Assembly (NCBI RefSeq): GCF_003312915.1
Contig: NZ_CP030261.1
Coordinates: 2,976,001-3,040,000 of the forward strand
From: Flavobacterium fluviale
GTDB taxonomy: Bacteria > Bacteroidota > Bacteroidia > Flavobacteriales > Flavobacteriaceae
Length of the DNA stretch: 64,000 bases
Reading direction: 5' to 3'
In this document: positions 41,918-50,065 of the stretch, one piece after another
How positions within the stretch are numbered: the first letter of the stretch is position 1
Layout: each line of letters begins with the position of its first letter
The notes under the pieces: generated by a model
Seen by the model: the letters and a program-made list of their open reading frames with translations, nothing else
Databases searched by the model: none
Told to the model about the DNA's origin: nothing
Position numbers and translations under genes: made by a program

Positions 41918-43259
41918 TAGCGTTTCTATTTAAATTCCTCCATCCAAAACCAATCAAAACTAAATTGAAAAGCAGTAATGGTAAAAACGCTTTTGCAAAA
42001 CTTATTTGTGTTGGGTCATTGAACGTTTCTACTTTAAACTTATCCCATTTTTCAGCATTTACGGGAGCTTCTGAGAATATTTTTGGGTAAAAATACAATC
42101 TCATTTTTTCATGAAAATGCTTCGTTTCTTTCAAAAATAAAAGCTGATTTCCTAAATCGGCGTGGGCGATTTCGTTTAGCTGCAACTGCGTATGAAGCGT
42201 GGGTATAAATTGTGCAATTCTCTGACTGGCAAGGTTTCGCTGCTGTAATTTGGTTTCCAATTCGCGGGATTCAGCTGCCGACTCATCGTCGCCCATTTGC
42301 TGCATCGCGTAATACCAAAGCCAGCTGAATTCTTTTTCTGGTAAAACATAACTTTTAAACTGCGGGTAATGTTTGTAAAATTTCTCCACAGTCTCATTTT
42401 TATCCATGTCCCATTTTTCGTGATACGCATTTCGCTGTTTCAAAGTCAGTTCTAAAGCTTCTGGAACTTTGTATTGATTAACGATGTAAGCATTAATTCC
42501 GGCAGGAACAATGATTATTAAAAACAACCAGACTGTCAATAATAAAACAGCATTAAAATTAGAATGTTTTTGAAGTGAAACAATAAAAAAGCATACCGAA
42601 AACCAAAACAAAATATACAGAATCCCTAGTCCGTAAAAGAGGATAAAAGTCTGATCCAGTGGAATATTCAAGAATAAAACAGCTGTCAAAAGTAAAATAG
42701 TAAATAATGCAATTAAACTCAAAATTCTAACGTAAAATAACTGTAGAATGTAAATGAAGGTATTCTGACTTTGCGTTGCTACAATTTTCCAAGTACCGCT
42801 TTCTTTTTCTTCTGAAATAAGATTGTACGAAAAGGAAATAATTAAAAGCGGAAAAAGATAAATCAGCACAAAACTGAAATCGATATTTCCTGCCAGAAGA
42901 TTATTCGGGTTATTGAGTTCTGAATCGTATTTCTGACCTTCCAATCCGCGAATCGTAACACTTTGAATTGAAGGATTAACATCACGTTGTCCGATTGCTA
43001 AACTGTTTATAGGCAGTGTTTTATTGACTAAGGAAAATTTGATGTAATACAATAAAAGTCCGATTTCATCTTTGTGAAATGCGGCATTTCTGGCGATATG
43101 TTCTTTCTGGTAAACAGCAGCTTGTTCAATATTACTCTGCTGTTTGTCTTGAAATTGTTTTCCAATTAAAAGACTTATAAAACCAATGCACAACAAGAAA
43201 AGCAGCCCAATTTTGGTTCCTTTTGACCGAATGAAATTTTTATATAATAATGCTAACAT
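41913..43259 (-). CDS. ABC-2 type transporter permease (DUF3526-like), second subunit
   Basis: This 448-residue membrane protein has a TM helix near the N-terminus (IGLLFLLCIGFISLLIG), a long extracytoplasmic loop, and a cluster of helices in the middle (FVLIYLFPLLIISFSY, ILSLIALFTILLLTAVLFL, YGLGILYILFWFSVCFFIV) with the ISEEKESGTWKI cytoplasmic motif typical of ABC-2 permeases. A last helix is near the C-terminus (FLPLLLFNLVLIGFGW). The DUF3526 group is related to NosY-like permeases. ATG 43259 is chosen; it starts 1 nt after the stop of the related upstream permease. Cargo is unknown. Confidence 0.85.
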   Translation of the reverse strand: MLALLYKNFIRSKGTKIGLLFLLCIGFISLLIGKQFQDKQQSNIEQAAVYQKEHIARNAAFHKDEIGLLLYYIKFSLVNKTLPINSLAIGQRDVNPSIQSVTIRGLEGQKYDSELNNPNNLLAGNIDFSFVLIYLFPLLIISFSYNLISEEKESGTWKIVATQSQNTFIYILQLFYVRILSLIALFTILLLTAVLFLNIPLDQTFILFYGLGILYILFWFSVCFFIVSLQKHSNFNAVLLLTVWLFLIIIVPAGINAYIVNQYKVPEALELTLKQRNAYHEKWDMDKNETVEKFYKHYPQFKSYVLPEKEFSWLWYYAMQQMGDDESAAESRELETKLQQRNLASQRIAQFIPTLHTQLQLNEIAHADLGNQLLFLKETKHFHEKMRLYFYPKIFSEAPVNAEKWDKFKVETFNDPTQISFAKAFLPLLLFNLVLIGFGWRNLNRNAI

Positions 43260-43260
43260 A

Positions 43261-44712
43261 TTAAATGGCTTTAAGTTTTTTGGATGCAATTCGAACTAAA
43301 ATGAAAAGCAGTGAAATCCAGAGAATAATTGAAATAATCGAGATAATTTCGTTTTTAAGAACCGTTCCGATTTTTTTAGGTTCGTAGTGAAATTCTTCTA
43401 CATCGGCCCAATGTTCTTTACCAATCGTAAGCGGCTTATCATTTGGTCCAGGTTTTTTATTGCTGATGTATTTAATCTGCAATCCATTCATTTTCTGCGC
43501 CATTGCATAACGATAATCTTCGGCTTGTTTTTGAAAATCTACATACGATTCGTAATCGGTATTGGATAAACCCATCGATAAGTTTTTCATCGCGATATAC
43601 GGATTCAAAAAGGAAACTGTCTTTGAAAAGCTATTCTGCTTTTTGTAAATTTTTAAAAGCTCGGCTAAATGCTCATTGTAAATTCTGGAACTAATTTTTT
43701 CTCCTTCGGTCATAATATAACCAGAGTAATTAAAGGGAAGTTTTTGCACAGAATCGACTTTGTAAGCGCGAAGCAGTGAATCTTTTATGGCTTTATAATG
43801 CGGATCATTCGGATTATGGCTGTCTCCCTGCTTCAGAATATCTTTTTCGATATCGCTGTTAAATTGGATCTTAGAAGGCGCTTCGTAAATATATGCCCCA
43901 ATTGCCTGCGTTGTCCTTGGCAGAATAATGGTAAAAAGAAGCCAAATTCCAATAAGTGTTATCAAAGCTTTTTTAGATGTTTTGCTTGCTGCCGAAATTA
44001 AAACCGCAATAACACAGAAGAATAGGAGATAAGCCAAATGAAAAAGAACAAATAAAAGCATTTTTACGGTCTCGTCTGTCGTAACGGCGAAGTCTTGTAG
44101 AAAAAGCCAGATCAAAACCAAAACAATAATAGTTGGAACAAAAAGCATCATAATTACACTTGCAATTCCTAACGTTTTTCCAATAAGTAGCTGTTTCCAA
44201 CTGATTCCCTGTGTTAAAAGGATTTTTAAAGTTCCGTTTTCACGTTCGTATGCAACAGCATTAAATCCGAGGAAAAAAATAAGCAGCGGTAACAAAACCT
44301 GCAGCACCATTGCAATACTGATTTCGCCAAAACGAAGCATACTGTTCGAAAATCCAGCTTCAGAGAAATTGGCTGTATTTTGTTTGTGGGCTTCCAAGAA
44401 AATTGCATTTCCAAAAAAAGGTTCCATTCCAAATTCGAAAACGCTTAAAGGTGTACTTTTTCTAAAAGCAAAGTTTCCATAATGCGCCATTCTATGCGGA
44501 TTCTTATCTGGATTTTTCAACCAGTCTTCTCGAGATTCATGCTGATATTTTTCGCTGGTTTCGTTTTGACTCTTATAATTGTCCCAGCCCGTGAATGCGG
44601 CATATAAGAGCAAAATTCCAATAAAAATGGTAATAATATAAACTGCCTGATTTTTAAAAATCGAGTTTTTAAAATGTCTGGCTATAAGGAGTTCTGTGTG
44701 AAGTAATTTCAT
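43261..44712 (-). CDS. ABC-2 type transporter permease (DUF3526-like), first subunit
   Basis: This 483-residue membrane protein is a paralogue of the next gene product. It shows TM1 (AVYIITIFIGILLLYAAFTG), a large soluble loop (about 45-125), then AMVLQVLLPLLIFFLGFNAVA followed by YERENGTLKILLTQG, and further helices (IMMLFVPTIIVLVLIWLFL, LFVLFHLAYLLFFCVIAVLI, LITLIGIWLLFTIILP). It would pair with the second permease and the ATPase encoded at 47 kb. The stop of the TonB receptor gene upstream is 5 nt away. Both permeases have big periplasmic loops, which suggests contact with a periplasmic or outer-membrane partner. Confidence 0.85.
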   Translation of the reverse strand: MKLLHTELLIARHFKNSIFKNQAVYIITIFIGILLLYAAFTGWDNYKSQNETSEKYQHESREDWLKNPDKNPHRMAHYGNFAFRKSTPLSVFEFGMEPFFGNAIFLEAHKQNTANFSEAGFSNSMLRFGEISIAMVLQVLLPLLIFFLGFNAVAYERENGTLKILLTQGISWKQLLIGKTLGIASVIMMLFVPTIIVLVLIWLFLQDFAVTTDETVKMLLFVLFHLAYLLFFCVIAVLISAASKTSKKALITLIGIWLLFTIILPRTTQAIGAYIYEAPSKIQFNSDIEKDILKQGDSHNPNDPHYKAIKDSLLRAYKVDSVQKLPFNYSGYIMTEGEKISSRIYNEHLAELLKIYKKQNSFSKTVSFLNPYIAMKNLSMGLSNTDYESYVDFQKQAEDYRYAMAQKMNGLQIKYISNKKPGPNDKPLTIGKEHWADVEEFHYEPKKIGTVLKNEIISIISIILWISLLFILVRIASKKLKAI

Positions 44713-44717
44713 ATAAA

Positions 44718-47015
44718 TTAAAATTTATAAGTTACGGTTAGGCTTACGTTTCTAGGACTTCCCGGAAACAAACGCAGGTAATTCTGCGCGCCCAGCCAAT
44801 AGGTTTTATTCAAAAGATTGCCTGCGTTTACAGCAATCTGCATATTACTATTATTAGGTTTGTAATAAAGAGCAGCATCAAAAATGGTGAAATCTGGAAG
44901 AGTAAAATCTCTTGTAAACCAAGGCACTTTACTGCTTTGATACTGCATTCCAAAACCAATTCCGAAATCATCCAGAGCAGAGTCAGAAGCAAAATTATAG
45001 CGTGTCCAAAGATTGGCGCTGTTTTTTGGCGTATTCTGCTTTCGCTGTCCAATTAATGAGGCATTAGCATCATTTGTAATTTCGGCATCAATGTAACTGT
45101 ATGATGCATTAATCTGCCAGTCTGGAGTAATATATCCAGCCAAATCACATTCAAAACCACGGCTTCTTTCAGAACCTCTCGTTATCAATAAATCTGGGTT
45201 TACAGGATCATTGGCGTTCATTAAAATATTGCGCTGATTAATTTCGTAAACAGCAGCATTAAAACTTACGCTATTATTGAAGAAAACAGCTTTTAGTCCA
45301 AACTCTTTTAAATCACTTTCCAAAGGTTTAAAGAGACTTCCGGCAGGTAAACTTCCTGTCTGAGGCATTAAGCTAGTTGTGTTAGATTGAGGCTGATAAC
45401 CTTCCAAATAAGTGGTGTACAGATTGATAGCATTATTGATAGCGTACGTAACTCCAATTCTAGGCAGTAATGCAGATTTTTTAACTGTTATCTCGTTGCT
45501 GGTTTCATAATTGGTAATATCTTCGAACCATTCGTTTCTTAGTCCCAATAAAAAAGTAAATTTTTCCCATTGAATCTGATCTTGAATATAAATTGCGTTT
45601 GTTGTTGTAAGTGCAGACGGAAGCGCTGTACGAACATTCAAAACATAATCCTGCGTATTTCTTAAAGCATAAGAAGGATTGTTTAAATCAAAGAAATTGA
45701 CGTTTGGTTTGGGTAAAACAACACCGTTTACAGTTACAGTTTGATAATTTGATGCATTTGCAGGAACAAAAGAACTCGCTACAGTTCCATCATTTAATAA
45801 ATAACCTCTCGCAGCATTTTGCCCGCCGCCCATGTTCTTATTCCAGCTGCTTAAGTCATAACCTGTTAATAGCTTATGATTGAGTTTGCCTGTTTTAAAA
45901 TCAAAATTAAAATAGGCGGTAAGATTATCAATATCCCAATATTGCTGGCGCTGCACAAACTGCATCATGGCAAGACTCGTAACAGGCTGATTGTTCATAT
46001 CTACGGCAAAACCATTAGTGGTGCGGTGTTCCTGCAGGTTTTCTGTCCAGGTTTGTTTCATATACGAAGCATTGAAACCAACTTTTGATGTGAATTTATG
46101 AGCAAAATTGGTCATCAAAATCATTTCTTTCGATTTGAAAAAATCTCCTGAAGCGCCTAAATTGAGACTTATTGGCGTTTTATTTAAATCAGTTTTACCT
46201 GCAACAGCTCCAAAAATTGGCTGTCCACGGTCTAGAACTCCAGTCATATCGCTTAAAATCAGCTCCGTATTGACTGCTGTTTTTTCATTCGGAATATAAC
46301 TGAAAGATGGAGAAATCAAAAAGGACTTATTATTTACTAAATCCCGAAATGATTTGGCTTCCTGATACGCTCCATTTACACGATACAATAGTGTTTTAGA
46401 TTCGTTTAACGGACCTGTAAAATCAAGGGTTCCGCGTAAAGTGCTAAAACTGCCGACAGTTAAACTTACTTCCTTTCGGTCTACCGCCAAAGGTTTTTTG
46501 GTCACCATATTGATACTTCCGCCGGGATCAACAGAAGAAAACGAAGCACTCGACGGACCTTTGATGACTTCAACTCTTTCGATATTACTCGTTAGAGGCT
46601 GTAAAAAATAGTATTGTCTGGTCCGCATTCCGTTTATAATCTGTCCTTCTTCATTTTGACTAATACCGCGAATCGTATATTGATTGTAATAACTGGCAGG
46701 AATTACACCGCTTGCCATTTTCACTACATCAGCAAGATAAATTGCTCCTTTATCTGCAATTAATTCTTTGGTAATAGTCGAAATAGACTGCGGAATATCT
46801 TTATTTAATGCAGCAGTTTTGGTTGCCGAAAAAGAGTAATCACTGTTGTATTTTCGCGTTGATCGCCCAATAATTTCAACCGTTTGTAATTCATTTCTTT
46901 TGGTTTCCAGTTCCAAAGAATCCTTAGTGATACTGTCTCTTACTTTGCCGCTATTTTGTGCGTTTATAATAGAAAAAGTACTTACTATAAATAGTAAAGA
47001 AATTATATATTTCAT
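44718..47015 (-). CDS. TonB-dependent siderophore-type receptor in ABC-2 operon
   Basis: This 765-residue outer-membrane receptor has a signal peptide (YIISLLFIVSTFSIINAQ), then a plug domain (DIPQSISTITKELIADKGA, YTIRGISQNEEGQIINGMRT, VEVIKGPSSASFSSVDPGG, SINMVTKKPL) and a barrel ending in the aromatic SLTVTYKF. It belongs to the FhuA/FpvA-like siderophore group rather than SusC, and lacks STN and carboxypeptidase-like domains. ATG 47015 fits the signal peptide; a longer reading overlaps the ATPase gene. It is 28 nt after the ATPase gene and 5 nt before the first permease gene, an unusual place for an outer-membrane receptor. Confidence 0.9.
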   Translation of the reverse strand: MKYIISLLFIVSTFSIINAQNSGKVRDSITKDSLELETKRNELQTVEIIGRSTRKYNSDYSFSATKTAALNKDIPQSISTITKELIADKGAIYLADVVKMASGVIPASYYNQYTIRGISQNEEGQIINGMRTRQYYFLQPLTSNIERVEVIKGPSSASFSSVDPGGSINMVTKKPLAVDRKEVSLTVGSFSTLRGTLDFTGPLNESKTLLYRVNGAYQEAKSFRDLVNNKSFLISPSFSYIPNEKTAVNTELILSDMTGVLDRGQPIFGAVAGKTDLNKTPISLNLGASGDFFKSKEMILMTNFAHKFTSKVGFNASYMKQTWTENLQEHRTTNGFAVDMNNQPVTSLAMMQFVQRQQYWDIDNLTAYFNFDFKTGKLNHKLLTGYDLSSWNKNMGGGQNAARGYLLNDGTVASSFVPANASNYQTVTVNGVVLPKPNVNFFDLNNPSYALRNTQDYVLNVRTALPSALTTTNAIYIQDQIQWEKFTFLLGLRNEWFEDITNYETSNEITVKKSALLPRIGVTYAINNAINLYTTYLEGYQPQSNTTSLMPQTGSLPAGSLFKPLESDLKEFGLKAVFFNNSVSFNAAVYEINQRNILMNANDPVNPDLLITRGSERSRGFECDLAGYITPDWQINASYSYIDAEITNDANASLIGQRKQNTPKNSANLWTRYNFASDSALDDFGIGFGMQYQSSKVPWFTRDFTLPDFTIFDAALYYKPNNSNMQIAVNAGNLLNKTYWLGAQNYLRLFPGSPRNVSLTVTYKF

Positions 47016-47043
47016 TTTTGTATGAATAGAAATCAATGTTTCC

Positions 47044-47739
47044 TTAAACGGTTTGTAAATACAAATCTTCCAATTCATTTGCAGAAATTTTAGAAGCTTC
47101 AATTACAGTAACTAAATTTCCCTGCTTCATAATTCCAATGTGCGAAGCCACTTCACGCGCCCTGAAAATATCATGGGTTGCCATTAAAATTGCCGTTCCA
47201 TCTGCAGAAAGTTCTTTCAAAATTTGAGAAAATTCATTAGAAGCTTTCGGGTCTAAACCACTTGTAGGTTCATCCAGCAAAAGAACTTTAGCTTTTTTAG
47301 CTATTGCGATGGCAATTCCAACTTTTTGACGCATACCTTTAGAGTAACCGCCGAGATTTTGTTCGTGCGCTTTGGTCTGAAGTCCAGCTTTGTTTAAAAA
47401 ATATTCCAGTTCGCCTTTTGAATATTTAAAACCTGCCAGCGAGGAGAAAAATTTAAGGTTTTCTAGACCCGTTAAATTCGGATAAAGCATTACAGTTTCT
47501 GGAATATATGCTACAAATTCTTTAGTAGTTTTCGCGTTTAGGATTACGGGAGTATCATTTATAGTTAAAGTTCCCTCTGTAGGTTCAATAAAGCCTAGGA
47601 ATAAATTGATTGTTGTTGTTTTTCCAGCACCATTCTGCCCTAAAAGAGCAAAAATTTCACCTTCTTTAATAGTTAAATTTAAAGCGTTTAAAGCAGTGTA
47701 ATCACCATATTTTTTGGTAAGATTTTCAGCTGTAAGCAT
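47044..47739 (-). CDS. ABC transporter ATP-binding protein
   Basis: This 231-residue ATPase has Walker A GQNGAGKTTTIN, Q-loop region, signature GGYSKGMRQKVGIA, Walker B VLLLDEPTSGLD and the switch His in MATHDIFRA. It resembles NosF/CcmA-type exporters that act with ABC-2 permeases. The two permease genes lie downstream beyond the TonB receptor, and no other permease is near, so the three should form one transporter. The C-terminus is short, without a regulatory domain. Confidence 0.92.
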   Translation of the reverse strand: MLTAENLTKKYGDYTALNALNLTIKEGEIFALLGQNGAGKTTTINLFLGFIEPTEGTLTINDTPVILNAKTTKEFVAYIPETVMLYPNLTGLENLKFFSSLAGFKYSKGELEYFLNKAGLQTKAHEQNLGGYSKGMRQKVGIAIAIAKKAKVLLLDEPTSGLDPKASNEFSQILKELSADGTAILMATHDIFRAREVASHIGIMKQGNLVTVIEASKISANELEDLYLQTV

Positions 47740-47961
47740 AATATATTGATTTGGATTAATGTTTTGATGAATAGATTCCTGAACTCAATCATAGGAGCCC
47801 CGAATGCTTTTTAATAGAAATGATGAACGTTTACATCGGTTTATTCGCGAAAGCGCAGGTAGAAATGAATGTGTAAATTTCATCCATTGCCAGGTTTAAG
47901 ACAAACAGACTTTTTCCTTCATAAAAAAATGAAACTGTCGAGATAAAAATAAACTAGTAAA
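47740..47961. other. Leader between Cys/His-rich gene and ABC ATPase gene
   Basis: This 222-nt gap (transcribed leftward) holds two short stems, TCATTTTTTTATGA at about 47920 and GCGAAAGCGC near 47849. No terminator or separate promoter was identified, so the upstream small gene and the ABC operon may share a transcript. Confidence 0.35.
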
Positions 47962-48312
47962 CTATGATAGAGCAGGAGGTGCCCTTAAAGCAAATAAACT
48001 GCCTTTGAAGAATGTCGAAACAGATTTGGTATAAATAAATACCGGCTTTGTTTCTATTTGTATTTTTTGAAAGAATAGAATTTCAGATGTATTTGGAATA
48101 AATGTACTGAAGGAAAAATGACAAACATGGCATTTTGGGTCATCGGCATGTGCATGCGTAATTTCTTTTTGATTGGCACTTGTATGGTGTACACAAGGCT
48201 TTTCTGAAAGTTGCTTAAAAAGATGCTCGTAAGAGTGCACAGTCTGAAACAGCATTGCGCACAATACTGCAAAAGATGCTAAGAAATTTACAATTACAAT
48301 TCTCTTTTTCAT
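47962..48312 (-). CDS. Small exported Cys/His-rich protein preceding the TonB/ABC operon
   Basis: This 116-residue protein has a signal peptide (IVIVNFLASFAVLCAMLF), then many metal-ligand residues: QTVHSYEHLF, KPCVHHTSANQKEITHAHAD, and KCHVCHFSFSTF. The C-terminus ends FKGSLFALRAPPALS. No family is certain, but size, export, Cys/His core and Pro-Pro tail parallel the protein at 17894, which also precedes a metal transport operon. A periplasmic metal-binding or sensing role is inferred. It has the best promoter match of the window and lies 222 nt before the ABC ATPase gene. Confidence 0.7.
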   Translation of the reverse strand: MKKRIVIVNFLASFAVLCAMLFQTVHSYEHLFKQLSEKPCVHHTSANQKEITHAHADDPKCHVCHFSFSTFIPNTSEILFFQKIQIETKPVFIYTKSVSTFFKGSLFALRAPPALS

Positions 48313-48374
48313 TCAGTGGTGTTTCTGTGCAAATTAACTATCTAATACTGAAATAGATAATTGCAACAGGGTTG

Positions 48375-48409
48375 CAAATATAGTTATCTTATTTTTTATA
48401 TGCTGCAAA
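48375..48409 (-). promoter_or_regulatory. Promoter for the Cys/His-rich gene and TonB/ABC operon
   Basis: On the minus strand the -33 TTTG (48409-48406) and -7 TATATTTG (48382-48375) are separated by 23 nt, within the long end of the accepted range. The ATG is 63 nt downstream of the -7 box. Confidence 0.5.
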
Positions 48410-48462
48410 TGCAATTACTTTTTTATAATAAATGAGTTATAAATCCTTTAAATACAACCAAT

Positions 48463-48897
48463 TCACAGGTTATTGTATAAGAGCTGTAAGGTGTGAAAAT
48501 CAGATGATCCGTCGAAATATTTATGCAGCACTTCTTGAAAAATAGGCTCATAATTCTGGACGCTGGCAAATAATGTCATGCAGGACTGCAGTTTTTCAAC
48601 ATCATTATTTCCAAATATATTACTAACCGCTTCTTCTTCTTTTTTGATTAATTCTGAGGTAATCTCAACTAAATGTTTTCCTAAAATAGGATGTTCTAAA
48701 AAAGCAATTGCTTCATCGGCGTTTTTAATTTCATAAAATTTGGAGGTATCGCTGGACCCCATTCCTTTAATCTGCGGAAAGATGAACCACATCCATGGCG
48801 ATTCTTTTTTACCATTTTTAATTTCGTCTAAAGCTGTCAAATACAATTTATTCTGAGCATCTAGAAAACGAAGCAATTCATTGTTGTTGTAGGCCAT
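48463..48897 (-). CDS. DUF1810 family protein
   Basis: This 144-residue soluble protein matches DUF1810: RFLDAQNKLYLTALDEIKNG, SPWMWFIFPQIKGMG, KFYEIKNADEAIAFLEHP, then LQSCMTLFASV and KYFDGSSDFHTLQLL. The family is uniformly about 140-150 residues and has no confirmed activity; it is related to calpastatin-like annotated proteins in many genomes. It stands alone. Confidence 0.9.
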   Translation of the reverse strand: MAYNNNELLRFLDAQNKLYLTALDEIKNGKKESPWMWFIFPQIKGMGSSDTSKFYEIKNADEAIAFLEHPILGKHLVEITSELIKKEEEAVSNIFGNNDVEKLQSCMTLFASVQNYEPIFQEVLHKYFDGSSDFHTLQLLYNNL

Positions 48898-49259
48898 TAC
48901 TTACTGATATTTATTGGGGGTATCAGGCGATAAATCTACTGAAAATAAGTTTACTTCAATATTACCAAATTCTTTTTTTTCTGGTGTTTTTTAGCTTTAA
49001 ATTCCATGTTTAGAATGTAAAAAAATAGACTCAAATTATTATAACGCAGAATTTAATTAGTAAATAAAAACGTATTAATAAGTTGGTTTTTGTTATAAAA
49101 ATCAGTTTTAACTAAAATTTCTGTTATGATTTTCCTATTTTTACTTTTATGGCAGTTTTAAAACTGTCTAAAATGAATTAAAATTTGACTTGATATTTAC
49201 CACTTTATAATATCATTTTTTCTAACGGGCACTTTTCGCTCACTTAAAAACAAATGCTT
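48898..49259. other. AT-rich divergent intergenic region
   Basis: This gap of about 360 nt separates two divergent genes. It has no gene and no dispersed repeat. The only structure noted is the palindrome at 49151-49168. No full promoter match was found. Confidence 0.4.
49151..49168. promoter_or_regulatory. Palindrome upstream of the DapB-like gene, possible operator
   Basis: GGCAGTTTTAAAACTGTC contains the perfect 14-nt palindrome CAGTTTTAAAACTG. It lies about 90 nt before the ATG in otherwise unstructured text and is too AT-rich in its centre to be a terminator. Confidence 0.3.
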
Positions 49260-50009
49260 ATGAAAATAGGATTAATCGGATTCGGAAAAACTGGAAAATC
49301 AGTAGCTTCAATATTATTAGACAATAAAAAATTCTGCTTAGAATGGGTTTTAAGACAAAGTACAGTGTTGGAACACAGATCGGTACCAGAATTTTTTGGA
49401 GTACAATCAGACGAACCCGGCTTAATCTATTCTAGTTCTAAAACTTCTATTGAAGAATTACTGGAAAACCATCCCGTAGATGTGATTATTGATTTTTCAT
49501 CACATCAGGGAATCTATACTTATGGTGAAGCTGCAGCAAAAAAGAACATCAAAATAATTTCGGCAATTTCGCATTACAAAGACAAGGAATTACAGTTTCT
49601 AAAAAAGTTAGGGCAGAAAACAACTGTTTTTTGGTCGCCAAATATTACTCTAGGTGTTAACTATTTATTGTTTGCTGCTAAATTTTTGAAGAAAATCGCG
49701 CCGTGGGTTGATATTGAAGTAAATGAAGAACATTTTAAAGCAAAAGAAGGAACTTCTGGAACAGCCATAAAAATTGCAGAAGCGCTGGATGTTGACAAAG
49801 AAAATATTAATTCAGTTAGAGCTGGAGGTATTGTTGGAAAACACGAAGTTATATTTGGTTTTCCTTTTCAAACCGTTCGTATCATCCACGAATCTATTTC
49901 TAGGGAAGCTTTCGGAAACGGAGTAATTTTCGTTGCAGAAAACATCAAAGAAAAAGAAAATGGATTGTATAATTTTGAAGATATATTAACGCCGTACTTC
50001 GCTGTTTAA
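49260..50009 (+). CDS. DapB-like (dihydrodipicolinate reductase family) protein with altered active site
   Basis: This 249-residue protein has the DapB layout: nucleotide-binding IGLIGFGKTGKSVA, the VIIDFSSHQGI loop, SPNITLGVNYLLF, and GGIVGKHEVIFGFPFQTVRI. DapB reduces dihydrodipicolinate in lysine and peptidoglycan precursor synthesis. The active-site signature, normally E-x-HH-x(2)-K-x-DAPSGTA, is EEHFKAKEGTSGTA here: the first His and the catalytic Lys appear replaced by Glu and Ala, while the SGTA loop is kept. It may be a paralogue with another role. An ATG two codons upstream (49254) is also possible; the chosen one gives the family's usual MKIGLIG start. Confidence 0.8.
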   Translation: MKIGLIGFGKTGKSVASILLDNKKFCLEWVLRQSTVLEHRSVPEFFGVQSDEPGLIYSSSKTSIEELLENHPVDVIIDFSSHQGIYTYGEAAAKKNIKIISAISHYKDKELQFLKKLGQKTTVFWSPNITLGVNYLLFAAKFLKKIAPWVDIEVNEEHFKAKEGTSGTAIKIAEALDVDKENINSVRAGGIVGKHEVIFGFPFQTVRIIHESISREAFGNGVIFVAENIKEKENGLYNFEDILTPYFAV

Positions 50010-50013
50010 ATAC

Positions 50014-50054
50014 AAAAAAGACTCGCTGAAAATCAATTTAGCGAGTCTTTTTTT
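50014..50054. terminator. Bidirectional terminator
   Basis: AAAAAAGACTCGCT (50014-50027) pairs with AGCGAGTCTTTTTT from 50040, loop of 12 nt, with a T-run to 50054. It separates the convergent DapB-like and sugar dehydrogenase genes. Confidence 0.9.
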
Positions 50055-50065
50055 ATGATATTGTA

